A DNA stretch of 64,000 nucleotides from assembly GCA_016716235.1 (NCBI GenBank), contig JADJWS010000001.1, positions 1,922,001 through 1,986,000 of the forward strand. Direction: 5' to 3'. Numbering within the stretch: the first letter of the stretch is position 1; each line of letters opens with the position of its first letter. The stretch is from Candidatus Defluviilinea gracilis. GTDB lineage: Bacteria > Chloroflexota > Anaerolineae > Anaerolineales > Villigracilaceae. Shown in pieces: positions 34,572 through 42,215 of this stretch. The notes under the pieces were generated by a model. The model made no database searches. It was not told the DNA's origin and saw nothing but the letters and a program-made list of their open reading frames with translations. The position numbers and the translations under genes were made by a program.

Positions 34572-36116
34572 TCACGCGCTCAAATCATACCCCTCAGGCA
34601 ACCAGCAACACAACACCAACTCCCTCGCCGCTTTGACCTCATCCATGCGCCCGAACTGCGTATTATTCGGCGCGGACCTGACGATCTCAGGCGTAGACTT
34701 CGCTTCCTTGGCGATCTGGATCATCGCGTCGGCGAAGGCATCGAGCGTGTCTTTGTTCTCGGTCTCGGTCGGCTCAATCATCAACGCTTCGTGGACGATG
34801 AGCGGGAAGTAGTTTGTGGGCGGGTGGAAGTTGTAATCCATCAGTCGTTTGGAGATGTCCAGCGCGCGCACATCGCTTCCTTCAAATTGTCCCTCTGCCA
34901 CGAACTCGTGCATGCAGATGCGGTCAAACGGGATGTGATAATGGTCGCGCAACCTTGCTTGCAGATAGTTGGCGTTCAACACGGCGTATTGCGCGATGTC
35001 TTTGAGTCCATCGGGTCCGTGCATGGCGATGTAGGTGAACGAACGGACGAAGCCGCCGCCGAAATGTCCGTGGAAGGCTTTCATGCGACCGATCGTCTTC
35101 GCAGGCTTGACGAATCCATACAGCGGAGGCATTTCATCATTGCCATCTTCGACGATTCCAACCAAAGGCTCAGGCAAAAAGTCTACGAGTTTGGGACCGA
35201 CTCCAACAGGACCGACGCCAGGTCCGCCGCCGCCATGCGGTACGGCAAACGTTTTATGCAAGTTGAAGTGCATCACGTCGAAGCCCAAGTCGCCAGGGCG
35301 GACGATGCCGAGCAACGGATTCAAGTTCGCGCCGTCACCATACATCAAACCGCCGCATCCATGCACGAGCGCGATCACCTTCTCGATATGTTCATCGAAC
35401 ATGCCGAGCGTGTTCGGGTTGGTGAGCATCATGCCGACGACGGTATCGTCGCACGCCTCTTCCAATTTTTTCAGATCAACATTGCCGCGCTCATCGGAGG
35501 GGATCGTCACAACCGTCATGCCCATCATTCCAACAGACGCGGGGTTCGTCCCATGCGCCGCGTCGGGGATGAGCATCTTCACGCGCTTATCGTCGCCGCG
35601 CGATTTATGATACGCGCGCATCATCAACACGCCCGTAAATTCTCCGTGCGCGCCCGCGGCGGGTTGCAACGTCACGCCCGCGAATCCCGAAATCTCTTTC
35701 AACATTTCCTGCAACTGATACATCAACGCGAGATTGCCTTGCACGGTCTCAACAGGTTGCAGTGGATGCGTGAACACGAAGCCTGGCAGTCGGCACGTGT
35801 CTTCGTTGATCTTCGGGTTGTATTTCATCGTGCATGAGCCAAGCGGATAAAATCCGCCGTCGACGCTGTAATTAAATTTTGAGAGTCGGACGTAATGGCG
35901 GACAACGTCCACCTCCGCAAGTTCGGGAAGCGGCAGTTCGGAGCGCAGCAAATGCGGAGGAGGCGATTCAGCCGCAGGGACGTCTGATTCGGGCATCCGC
36001 ACGCCGACTCGTCCGGGCGAGGATAAGTCGAAGATCGTCGGCTCCACTATCTTCGCGCTGAGCGGAGGGACTGTGTTCGTCAGTCCCGCAGACGAAGCGC
36101 TGCTATTGCTAACCAT
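34572..36116 (-). CDS. gcvPB: Glycine dehydrogenase (decarboxylating) subunit 2
   Basis: 514 residues. The PLP lysine lies in VMHFNLHKTFAVPHGGGGPG, with the Gly-rich loop following, as in GcvPB. Together with subunit 1 it forms the P-protein that decarboxylates glycine and passes the aminomethyl group to the lipoyl arm of GcvH. It overlaps gcvPA by 8 bases. The split two-subunit form of P-protein is usual in Gram-positives, archaea and Chloroflexota. Confidence 0.95.
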   Translation of the reverse strand: MVSNSSASSAGLTNTVPPLSAKIVEPTIFDLSSPGRVGVRMPESDVPAAESPPPHLLRSELPLPELAEVDVVRHYVRLSKFNYSVDGGFYPLGSCTMKYNPKINEDTCRLPGFVFTHPLQPVETVQGNLALMYQLQEMLKEISGFAGVTLQPAAGAHGEFTGVLMMRAYHKSRGDDKRVKMLIPDAAHGTNPASVGMMGMTVVTIPSDERGNVDLKKLEEACDDTVVGMMLTNPNTLGMFDEHIEKVIALVHGCGGLMYGDGANLNPLLGIVRPGDLGFDVMHFNLHKTFAVPHGGGGPGVGPVGVGPKLVDFLPEPLVGIVEDGNDEMPPLYGFVKPAKTIGRMKAFHGHFGGGFVRSFTYIAMHGPDGLKDIAQYAVLNANYLQARLRDHYHIPFDRICMHEFVAEGQFEGSDVRALDISKRLMDYNFHPPTNYFPLIVHEALMIEPTETENKDTLDAFADAMIQIAKEAKSTPEIVRSAPNNTQFGRMDEVKAARELVLCCWLPEGYDLSA

Positions 36117-37461
36117 GTTTCACCTCCGACAGCACCTCAACGAGCGTGTCAATTTCTTCTTTTGAATTCATCTCGGTGACGGCAACCAGCAAATGATTTT
36201 TGTGCGAGGGATAATCCTGACTCAGATCGTATCCGCCGAGGATGCCGTGTTCGAGCAAATGCGCGTTGACCTCGCTGGCGGGCTGCGGACATTCCAACAC
36301 AAACTCGTGGAAGAATGTTTCGGACGAAACTTTATAGCCTTTGAGTTTGCTCAATTCGCTCGCGGCGTAATGCGCTTTTTGATAACAAAGATTTGCTACC
36401 TGCTTCAATCCGTTTTTGCCGAGCACGCTGAGGTAGATCGCAGACGCCAGCGCGAGCAAGCCTTGATTGGTGCAGATGTTCGACGTGGCGCGTTCGCGTT
36501 TGATGTGTTGCTCGCGCGCGGTGAGAGTCAGCACATACGCGCGTTGACCTTTGTTGTCCACCGTTTCGCCGATCAAGCGTCCCGCCATTTTGTGGACGTA
36601 TTGCTTGCGCGTCGTGAAAAATCCGACGCTGGGTCCGCCGAACCACATCGGGATTCCCAGCGGCTGACCATCGCCCACGACAATGTCCGCGCCCATTTCG
36701 CCGGGTGTTTTGAATAACGCCAGCGCGGTCGGGTTTGCAACCACACAAACCAATGCGCCCTTTGCGTGAACATCATCAATGAATTTTTTATAATCGTACA
36801 CGCGCCCGAAGAAGTCGGGGTACTGCACGATGACGAGACACGTATCCTCGCCAACATGTGCGAGCAGATCGCTCGGATCGGTATCGAGTTCCGCGTCCGC
36901 TTCATCGCCGACGAGGTGCATGTCCATGCCTTGCGTGTACGTGCGGATCACCGCGCGGTATTGCGGATGCACAGTGGGGGAGATGACCACCTTCTTGCGT
37001 TTGCCGCGGAATTGCGCGTTCGCCAAGTTCACCGCTTCGGCAGTGGCAGTCGCGCCGTCGTAGTGCGACGCGTTCGACACGTCCATGCCTGTCAACGCCG
37101 CCATCAACGATTGATATTCGAAGATGGCTTGCAACGTGCCTTGTGAAATTTCGGGCTGGTACGGCGTGTACGCGGTATAAAATTCTCCGCGCCTCAACAT
37201 GTGATCGATCACCGACGGGATGTAGTGATGATACATGCCCGCGCCGAGGAACGAGATCAGATCGCCGCGCACATTCTCGTTGGCGCTGGCAATGTTGGAC
37301 AGTTCCTCCAACGCTTCCATTTCTGTCCACGCGGGAGGCAGGTCAAGTTTGGGGAAGCGATGTTTGGCAGGCACGGCATCGAACAAATCGTCGAGCGATT
37401 TAACGCCGACTGTTGCGAGCATCTCATCGCGTTCGTGGGGGCTTATGGGAATATATGTCAT
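36109..37461 (-). CDS. gcvPA: Glycine dehydrogenase (decarboxylating) subunit 1
   Basis: 450 residues, full family length. Opens MTYIPISPHERDEMLATVG; FLGAGMYHHYIPSVIDHML and YTAYTPYQPEISQGTLQAIF are signature stretches of GcvPA. Acts with subunit 2 in glycine decarboxylation. Third in the operon riboswitch-gcvH-gcvPA-gcvPB; gcvT is missing here and must be elsewhere. Confidence 0.95.
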   Translation of the reverse strand: MTYIPISPHERDEMLATVGVKSLDDLFDAVPAKHRFPKLDLPPAWTEMEALEELSNIASANENVRGDLISFLGAGMYHHYIPSVIDHMLRRGEFYTAYTPYQPEISQGTLQAIFEYQSLMAALTGMDVSNASHYDGATATAEAVNLANAQFRGKRKKVVISPTVHPQYRAVIRTYTQGMDMHLVGDEADAELDTDPSDLLAHVGEDTCLVIVQYPDFFGRVYDYKKFIDDVHAKGALVCVVANPTALALFKTPGEMGADIVVGDGQPLGIPMWFGGPSVGFFTTRKQYVHKMAGRLIGETVDNKGQRAYVLTLTAREQHIKRERATSNICTNQGLLALASAIYLSVLGKNGLKQVANLCYQKAHYAASELSKLKGYKVSSETFFHEFVLECPQPASEVNAHLLEHGILGGYDLSQDYPSHKNHLLVAVTEMNSKEEIDTLVEVLSEVKHG

Positions 37462-37537
37462 GGTGACTCCAAGACCAGTGAGGGAGTTATCAGTGATCAG
37501 TTATCAGTACTGATCACTGTTCACTATTCACTGATTA

Positions 37538-37915
37538 CTAATGACTTCTCTCCTCACAATGCTTCTCATACGCCGCCGCGTCCATCAGGTCGCCCGCGGT
37601 CGCGCCTTCGAGCTGGATCATCCACGCCGCGCCAAAAGCATCGGTGTTGATGGTCTCGGGCTTGTTGGCGAGGTCTTTGTTCACCGCCGCGACTTTTCCG
37701 CTGGCGGGTGCATAAATCTCCGATGAGGCTTTCACCGACTCCACCGAAGCGATTGGCTTGCCCGCCGCGATCTCTTCTCCTGCTTCGACCAGGATCTCCA
37801 CGAAGACGATATCGGAGAGTTGGTTTTGGGCGTAGTCGGTGATGCCCACTTTCCCGCTCGCGGGGTCGAACCATTCATCGGACTTTGCATATTTCAAATT
37901 GGAAGGGGTGTTCAT
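37538..37915 (-). CDS. gcvH: Glycine cleavage system H protein
   Basis: 125 residues from ATG 37915, with AAGGAG 7 bases upstream. The lipoylation lysine is in ESVKASSEIYAP, and GKVGITDYAQNQLSDIVFVE is the conserved N-terminal half. The lipoyl arm shuttles the aminomethyl group between P- and T-proteins. First gene after the glycine riboswitch, separated from it by about 290 bases of palindromic repeats. Confidence 0.95.
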   Translation of the reverse strand: MNTPSNLKYAKSDEWFDPASGKVGITDYAQNQLSDIVFVEILVEAGEEIAAGKPIASVESVKASSEIYAPASGKVAAVNKDLANKPETINTDAFGAAWMIQLEGATAGDLMDAAAYEKHCEERSH

Positions 37916-37936
37916 TATCAATCTCCTTGGTGATGT

Positions 37937-37990
37937 GTAGCGCGAGATTTATCTCGCTGCTTGCGAGTTGCGACATGAATGTCGCGTTAC
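37937..37990. repeat. Double-hairpin repeat upstream of gcvH
   Basis: GCGAGATTTATCTCGC and GCGACATGAATGTCGC hairpins enclosed by GTAGCGCGA/TCGCGTTAC ends. The same two hairpin sequences occur at 60930-61000 and one of them at 63320. Confidence 0.65.
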
Positions 37991-38051
37991 GATGCGGCGA
38001 ATCAAAAAGGCGCACGAAGTTAATCGCGCGCCTCTGTAATGTGACCTGAGA

Positions 38052-38152
38052 GATTAGTTCGTTAGTTTGGTAGTCAGTTAGTTAATTAGTTTTGTAGTTT
38101 TTCAACTACCGAACTATTGAACTACCAAACTATCCAACTAACTAACTTTACA
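38052..38152. repeat. A+T-rich long hairpin in the gcvH leader
   Basis: TTAGTTCGTTAGTTTGGTAG on the left and CTACCAAACTATCCAACTAA on the right, with GTAGTTTTTCAACTAC at the tip, fold into one long imperfect hairpin between riboswitch and gcvH. Confidence 0.6.
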
Positions 38153-38207
38153 CCGTCGGTATTGATGTCTCGCAGTTGAACTGCGAGACAATCAAACTTT
38201 CCAGAGT

Positions 38208-38353
38208 GGATTCGGGGACAGGGTCCTTTTGCCTGAGAGATTCATCTGGTTTCGCCTGATCCAGATTTGCACCTTCGGCGCCCGTGTTGTAGTGACGACT
38301 TCAGTCGTCAGCAAGTAACGACTGAAGTCGTCACTACTTTTGAGTCTCTTCCC
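38208..38353 (-). promoter_or_regulatory. Glycine riboswitch (single aptamer) with inserted hairpin
   Basis: On the minus strand the aptamer core is clear: GCCGAAGGTGCAA, then the P3 stem around ATCTGGATCAGGCGAAACCAGAT, then TCTCAGGCAAAAGGACC. The 5' part GGAAGAGACTC forms P1/P2. It binds glycine and controls the gcv operon. Only one aptamer is visible, whereas many glycine riboswitches have two. A perfect 19-bp palindrome (38290-38336) occupies the outer part of one arm. Confidence 0.9.
38290..38336. repeat. 19-bp perfect palindrome inside the glycine riboswitch
   Basis: TAGTGACGACTTCAGTCGT and its exact reverse complement are separated by 9 bases. It extends a peripheral stem of the aptamer without touching the conserved core. 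Confidence 0.8.
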
Positions 38354-38377
38354 TGTTGCCCGTTCAATTGTGATGTG

Positions 38378-38406
38378 ATTTTACGGTTGTGGGGGATGAG
38401 AGTCAA
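38378..38406 (-). promoter_or_regulatory. Promoter of the gcv operon
   Basis: TTGACT (38401-38406), a 17-base spacer and TAAAAT (38378-38383) on the minus strand, starting transcription about 18 bases before the riboswitch. Confidence 0.65.
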
Positions 38407-38412
38407 GAGCAA

Positions 38413-38445
38413 AGTCCCCCGAGTTCTTGAAGAATTCGGGGGACT
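38413..38445 (-). terminator. Terminator after the membrane protein at 38456
   Basis: AGTCCCCCGA and TCGGGGGACT form a 10-bp stem with an inner ATTCTT/AAGAAC; a weak T-run follows. It abuts the gcv promoter. Confidence 0.5.
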
Positions 38446-38455
38446 GGTTGCGAAT

Positions 38456-38968
38456 CTACTTCTTTGCCATTTTTCGCGGCGTCCGTTTCGGTTTGGGCGT
38501 TTCGATTGGAGATTCCTCCGCGAGGGCGGCGGGGGATTCAACGACGGGTGGGGGCAACGCTTCCGCGGCCGGGGCAGGCGTCACGTCGGAGGGTGATGCG
38601 GGCGCGAGAGTCCCGGTATTGAGACGGGTGAAGTAGTCTTTGACCATCGCGTCGTTATAAAAGACCAGCGAGAGGATGCCGACCGCCATCGAGAAGGCGT
38701 TGCCCAGCAGAGCGCAGGCGACTTCAAAGACGGCGATGTTGGTGGATGGCTGGACGGCTTGCGGAGGATTACTGAAGAGTTTTGCGGCGTAGATTAGTTC
38801 GAATACGCCGAGGATCGTGGGCAGGATGGTGAGCGGCACGCAGATGGCGCCGATCAAGGTGCCGAGGGCAGTGCCCGATGCGGCAAATCCCCAGACGATG
38901 TTGACGATGCCGCTGGCGAGGGTGGTCCATGCGATGACGTGGACGAGGGTGGGTTTGGTAGTGTTCAT
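38456..38968 (-). CDS. Hypothetical four-helix membrane protein with Pro/Glu/Lys tail
   Basis: 170 residues. Roughly three to four hydrophobic helices in residues 1-115 (VIAWTTLASGIVNIVWGFA, LTILPTILGVFELIYAAKLF) followed by a Pro/Ala/Glu-rich tail ending KPKRTPRKMAKK. Family not recognised. It is the first of three small minus-strand membrane genes (38456, 39081, 39971), each with its own terminator. Confidence 0.6.
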   Translation of the reverse strand: MNTTKPTLVHVIAWTTLASGIVNIVWGFAASGTALGTLIGAICVPLTILPTILGVFELIYAAKLFSNPPQAVQPSTNIAVFEVACALLGNAFSMAVGILSLVFYNDAMVKDYFTRLNTGTLAPASPSDVTPAPAAEALPPPVVESPAALAEESPIETPKPKRTPRKMAKK

Positions 38969-39033
38969 AACGATCTCCTGATTTATTTTCTATGGTTTAT
39001 ACGAGAGTTCAGGAGATTGGTTGCGTGAGTCAA

Positions 39034-39069
39034 ACATCCCGCAAGTTTCATAAACCTGCGGGATGTTTG
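39034..39069 (-). terminator. Terminator after the DUF4013 gene
   Basis: ACATCCCGCA and TGCGGGATGT stem with inner GTTT/AAAC, followed by TTTG on the minus strand. Confidence 0.55.
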
Positions 39070-39080
39070 TTGAGACAAAA

Positions 39081-39812
39081 TTAGCCTTGAGTCATTGCTT
39101 GATTTTGCCCATACGCAATGTTGCCAAATTGACCAAACAAATGACCGTAGATGGCGGTGGTGTATACGATGATCCCAAAAGCGAGGATGAACGCGGCGAC
39201 TTGACCAAGGCAGGGGATGAAATTCAGAACAAATTGCGCCGTGCTGACGATGAGACTCACGCCGATGCTCGCGCCGATGCTCACGCCCCATGCCGTGAGG
39301 AAGGGAGTTGAGTTTTTGCTGATGAGTTCAAACACCTCGCGGAATTTGAAGCATGAGGCGAGCGTCCCTTCGCGGGCGAAGATCACAAGAATGGCGGGGA
39401 AGATCACCGAAAGAGCCAGCGAGTAGACCACGAACACGCACAGGAGACAGAAAAACAACGCGGTTCCCAACCCGGCGACTGCTTCCGCAAGCCCTTGCAT
39501 ATCTGCGTTCCCGGAGAGGATGGCTGGCACGATCATAAAGCTCATCGGCAGGCAGAACACGATAATGATCGGCAGGGAGTATACAATAGTTGCCACGGTC
39601 AATAGCAAACCGTCGGTCAGTTTTTTGCCGAAGTCGTCCCACGTGGGCAGGGGTTCGGGCGAGTTGTTCATCACGTTACGGATGATGGCGACCATGTACC
39701 CCGTCCAGGCAAAGTTGACGATGGGAATGACAGTAACCAACGCGCCCAAGCCGAGTTTGCTGATCCATTGCTTGTCGTCGAATGCGTATGAAAATGATTT
39801 GCCGATGTTCAT
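39081..39812 (-). CDS. DUF4013 membrane protein
   Basis: 243 residues from ATG 39812 (GGAG 7 bases upstream). MNIGKSFSYAFDDKQWISKL and GYMVAIIRNVMNNSPEPLP are characteristic of DUF4013, a multi-pass membrane family of unknown function found in archaea and Chloroflexota. Five to six helices are visible. The two downstream and upstream neighbours are also small membrane proteins, but no operon overlap exists. Confidence 0.75.
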   Translation of the reverse strand: MNIGKSFSYAFDDKQWISKLGLGALVTVIPIVNFAWTGYMVAIIRNVMNNSPEPLPTWDDFGKKLTDGLLLTVATIVYSLPIIIVFCLPMSFMIVPAILSGNADMQGLAEAVAGLGTALFFCLLCVFVVYSLALSVIFPAILVIFAREGTLASCFKFREVFELISKNSTPFLTAWGVSIGASIGVSLIVSTAQFVLNFIPCLGQVAAFILAFGIIVYTTAIYGHLFGQFGNIAYGQNQAMTQG

Positions 39813-39923
39813 GTGTGTCTCCAATGTTTATATCGTCCCGCCGGTTTCTGGACACGCGCAATTCGCTGGTTTTCAGCCTGCGAGACGAGGTGAGTTTTGT
39901 AAAAAGTCTATCACAAAAATTAA

Positions 39924-39955
39924 ACAAAAAGACCCACTGTTTCCAGTGAGTCTTT
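39924..39955 (-). terminator. Terminator after the DUF4870 gene
   Basis: AAAGACTCACTG and CAGTGGGTCTTT stem around GAAA, followed by TTTTTGTTT on the minus strand. Confidence 0.7.
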
Positions 39956-39970
39956 CGTCGTGAACGTTGT

Positions 39971-40246
39971 TTAGCTCTTGAACATGCCCGAAATGACGGG
40001 GATCTCAATCAACTGACCCTGATACGCTTGATAGCCGCAGTACAACTGGTAGAACCAGATGAGAATACCGACACAAAAGGTGGAAGTAACAACGGTGACG
40101 ATACCGAGCACCAACGCCTGTGTGTTATGCGCCTTGATGAAAGGGCGATCCTTCTTGTCGGGCATCAGCAGGATAATGATGGGGACGAGAGGTGAAAAAA
40201 CGTACGCCAACGCCGCCCAAAGTTTGTCATCGCTTGTAGTTTCCAT
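39971..40246 (-). CDS. DUF4870 small membrane protein
   Basis: 91 residues from ATG 40246, with GGAGG about 10 bases upstream. METTSDDKLWAALAYVFSPL, then two more helices and the PFIKAHNTQALVLGI motif typical of DUF4870. Function unknown. The longer frame to 40315 has no start signal. Confidence 0.78.
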   Translation of the reverse strand: METTSDDKLWAALAYVFSPLVPIIILLMPDKKDRPFIKAHNTQALVLGIVTVVTSTFCVGILIWFYQLYCGYQAYQGQLIEIPVISGMFKS

Positions 40247-40357
40247 TGCTTTATTCCTCCGAATAACTTGATTTTGAATTTCGGCAATTGTACAACCTTT
40301 ACAGGCAAAGCGCAACTGGCTTTTCTTGCAAAAATGTTACTATGCTAAAATCGCCGC

Positions 40358-41290
40358 ATGATAAAAATCGTCTTCATGGGGTCGCCCGAATTTGCGTTGC
40401 CGAGCCTGCGCGCGCTGGCGGGCGCGTACAACGTGGTGGGCGTGGTCACACAACCCGACCGCGCCTCCGGGCGTGGGCGCGAGGTGAAGATGCCTCCCGT
40501 CAAAACGCTCGCGCTCGAGTTGGGACTCCCGATCATGCAACCCGAAAAGTTGCGCGCGCCCGAAGCGATGGATCAACTCCGCGCGTGGTCGCCCGAACTC
40601 ATCGTCGTTGCCGCGTTCGGTCAAATTCTCAAACAAGATGTTCTTGACTTACCGCGCTACGGATGCCTCAACATCCACGCCTCGTTACTTCCGCGTTGGC
40701 GCGGCGCGGCTCCCATCAACGCCGCGATTTTGCATGGGGATGAAGAGTCGGGCGTGACCATCATGAAAATGGATGCGGGACTCGACACCGGCGCGATGCT
40801 GGCGAAACGCGCAATACGCCTCTCTTCCGACGGGACGGCTGGTTCAGTCACCGACGCGTTATCTCACCTTGGAGCCGACTTGCTCATCGAGACTCTTCCG
40901 CGCTGGATCGCCGGCGAAATTCAACCAGAGCCGCAAGACGATTCACTGTCAACGTACGCGCCGATGATGAAAAAGGATGATGGACGACTCGACTTCGCGC
41001 GCGATGTGAACGAACTTGAAAGACAAGTCCGCGCGTTGAACCCGTGGCCCGGCGCGTTCATGGAATTCGATGGGGCGATTTTAAAAATCCATCGCGCGCA
41101 CGTACGCCAAACTTCCAGTTTGGCTGTTGAACTTGTGAAAAACGCCGAGGTAGGGCAGAGGCTGACGCAGGCGAACCAGCCCGCCGTCGGCGCGAGAGGC
41201 GGGGTTCTCATCCTGGATGAGGTACAGCCCGCTGGGAAAAAATCCATGAGCGGGAAGTCGTTTCTTGCGGGCGCGCGTCATTGGGCGTGA
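40358..41290 (+). CDS. fmt: Methionyl-tRNA formyltransferase
   Basis: 310 residues. The catalytic region is LNIHASLLPRWRGAAPI (Asn and His) with the Asp in MDAGLDTGAML; the N-terminal KIVFMGSPEFALPSLRAL binds formyl-tetrahydrofolate. Fmt formylates initiator Met-tRNA. In the C-terminal domain 41101-41128 (VRQTSSLA) is a palindrome CCAAACTTCCAGTTTGG resembling the intergenic one at 10106-10130, so it may be an in-frame insertion. def, the usual partner, is absent. Confidence 0.93.
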   Translation: MIKIVFMGSPEFALPSLRALAGAYNVVGVVTQPDRASGRGREVKMPPVKTLALELGLPIMQPEKLRAPEAMDQLRAWSPELIVVAAFGQILKQDVLDLPRYGCLNIHASLLPRWRGAAPINAAILHGDEESGVTIMKMDAGLDTGAMLAKRAIRLSSDGTAGSVTDALSHLGADLLIETLPRWIAGEIQPEPQDDSLSTYAPMMKKDDGRLDFARDVNELERQVRALNPWPGAFMEFDGAILKIHRAHVRQTSSLAVELVKNAEVGQRLTQANQPAVGARGGVLILDEVQPAGKKSMSGKSFLAGARHWA

Positions 41291-41340
41291 CTCATCATCC
41301 CGCGAGGGGTTTTATCTTCAAATCAATCTGTGGAGGAAGC

Positions 41341-42060
41341 ATGTTCAATGCAAAAGTGTTTGTGGCTGAATTGATCGGCACGTTTGCGCTGGTGTTCATC
41401 GGCGCGGGCGCGGCAATCTCTGGCTTTGGCGGTTTGGTGGGGGTGGCGCTGGCGCACGGATTTGTGATCGCAACGTTTGTGTACGCGTACGCTCATATCT
41501 CGGGCGCGCATTTCAACCCCGCGGTGACGTTCGGACTCGCGCTCAACGGCACGGTCCGGTGGGGCGAGGCGTTGTATTATTGGGCGGCGCAATTTCTTGG
41601 GGCGGCGATTGCGGCATTTTCGCTGAATCTGTTTGTGGGGAATATCGGCGTGAACGGCATTCAAGAAGGCGCCACGATCGGTTTGCTCACCAGCCCTTCG
41701 CCGTTCATTGCCATGGCGGTTGAAGCGGTGTTGACCTTCTTCCTCGTCAACATGGTGTTGCATGGCATGGTGGCGGGCAAGGCGGGTTCGTTTGCCGGTT
41801 TGGCGATCGGTCTTACCGTGACGTTTGCCATCCTCGCCGGCGGACCGATGAGCGGCGCCTCGCTCAACCCGGCGCGTTCGTTCGGTCCCGCGATCTTTTC
41901 CACCTCCATCGATCTGGAGAATCCCGATCTTGCAAATTGGATCTTTTATGTGGCGTACTTCGTTGGTCCGTTGCTGGGGTCGGCGGCGGCGGTGGGTGTG
42001 TTCAAGTTTTTGAATAGCGGCGGCGTGGAAGCCGTAAAGACGCCGCCAAAGAAGAAATGA
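41341..42060 (+). CDS. Aquaporin/glycerol facilitator family channel
   Basis: 239 residues from ATG 41341 with GGAGGAAGC before it. Six membrane helices and the two NPA boxes HFNPAVTF and LNPARSFGP. The arginine after the second box is present. The sequence around the pore looks more like an aquaporin (AqpZ/AqpM type) than GlpF, whose second box is followed by Asp, but the position directly ahead of glpK and glpD makes glycerol uptake likely. Confidence 0.88.
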   Translation: MFNAKVFVAELIGTFALVFIGAGAAISGFGGLVGVALAHGFVIATFVYAYAHISGAHFNPAVTFGLALNGTVRWGEALYYWAAQFLGAAIAAFSLNLFVGNIGVNGIQEGATIGLLTSPSPFIAMAVEAVLTFFLVNMVLHGMVAGKAGSFAGLAIGLTVTFAILAGGPMSGASLNPARSFGPAIFSTSIDLENPDLANWIFYVAYFVGPLLGSAAAVGVFKFLNSGGVEAVKTPPKKK

Positions 42061-42061
42061 A

Positions 42062-42146
42062 ACAAAAGTTTCTTCGCCACAGAGATCACAGAGAAAAAAA
42101 AGAGATTTTCTCAAAGGTCTCTGTGGACTCTGTGGCGAAGCGAATT
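42062..42146. repeat. Palindromic repeat (CACAGAG type)
   Basis: TTCGCCACAGAG...TCACAGAGA on the left and TCTCTGTGG...CTCTGTGGCGAA on the right fold into a long hairpin between aquaporin and glpK. Confidence 0.65.
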
Positions 42147-42215
42147 TCAATCTAGAAGAGAGTCCCCGATGTTTTCAGCGGAGACTTTTGTTTTACAATG
42201 GGGTAGAGGTTTCTC

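Noticed and set aside
34791..37146. Long plus-strand ORFs over gcvPA/gcvPB (up to 348 codons)
   Set aside because: Antisense shadows of genes with clear motifs and overlap coupling.
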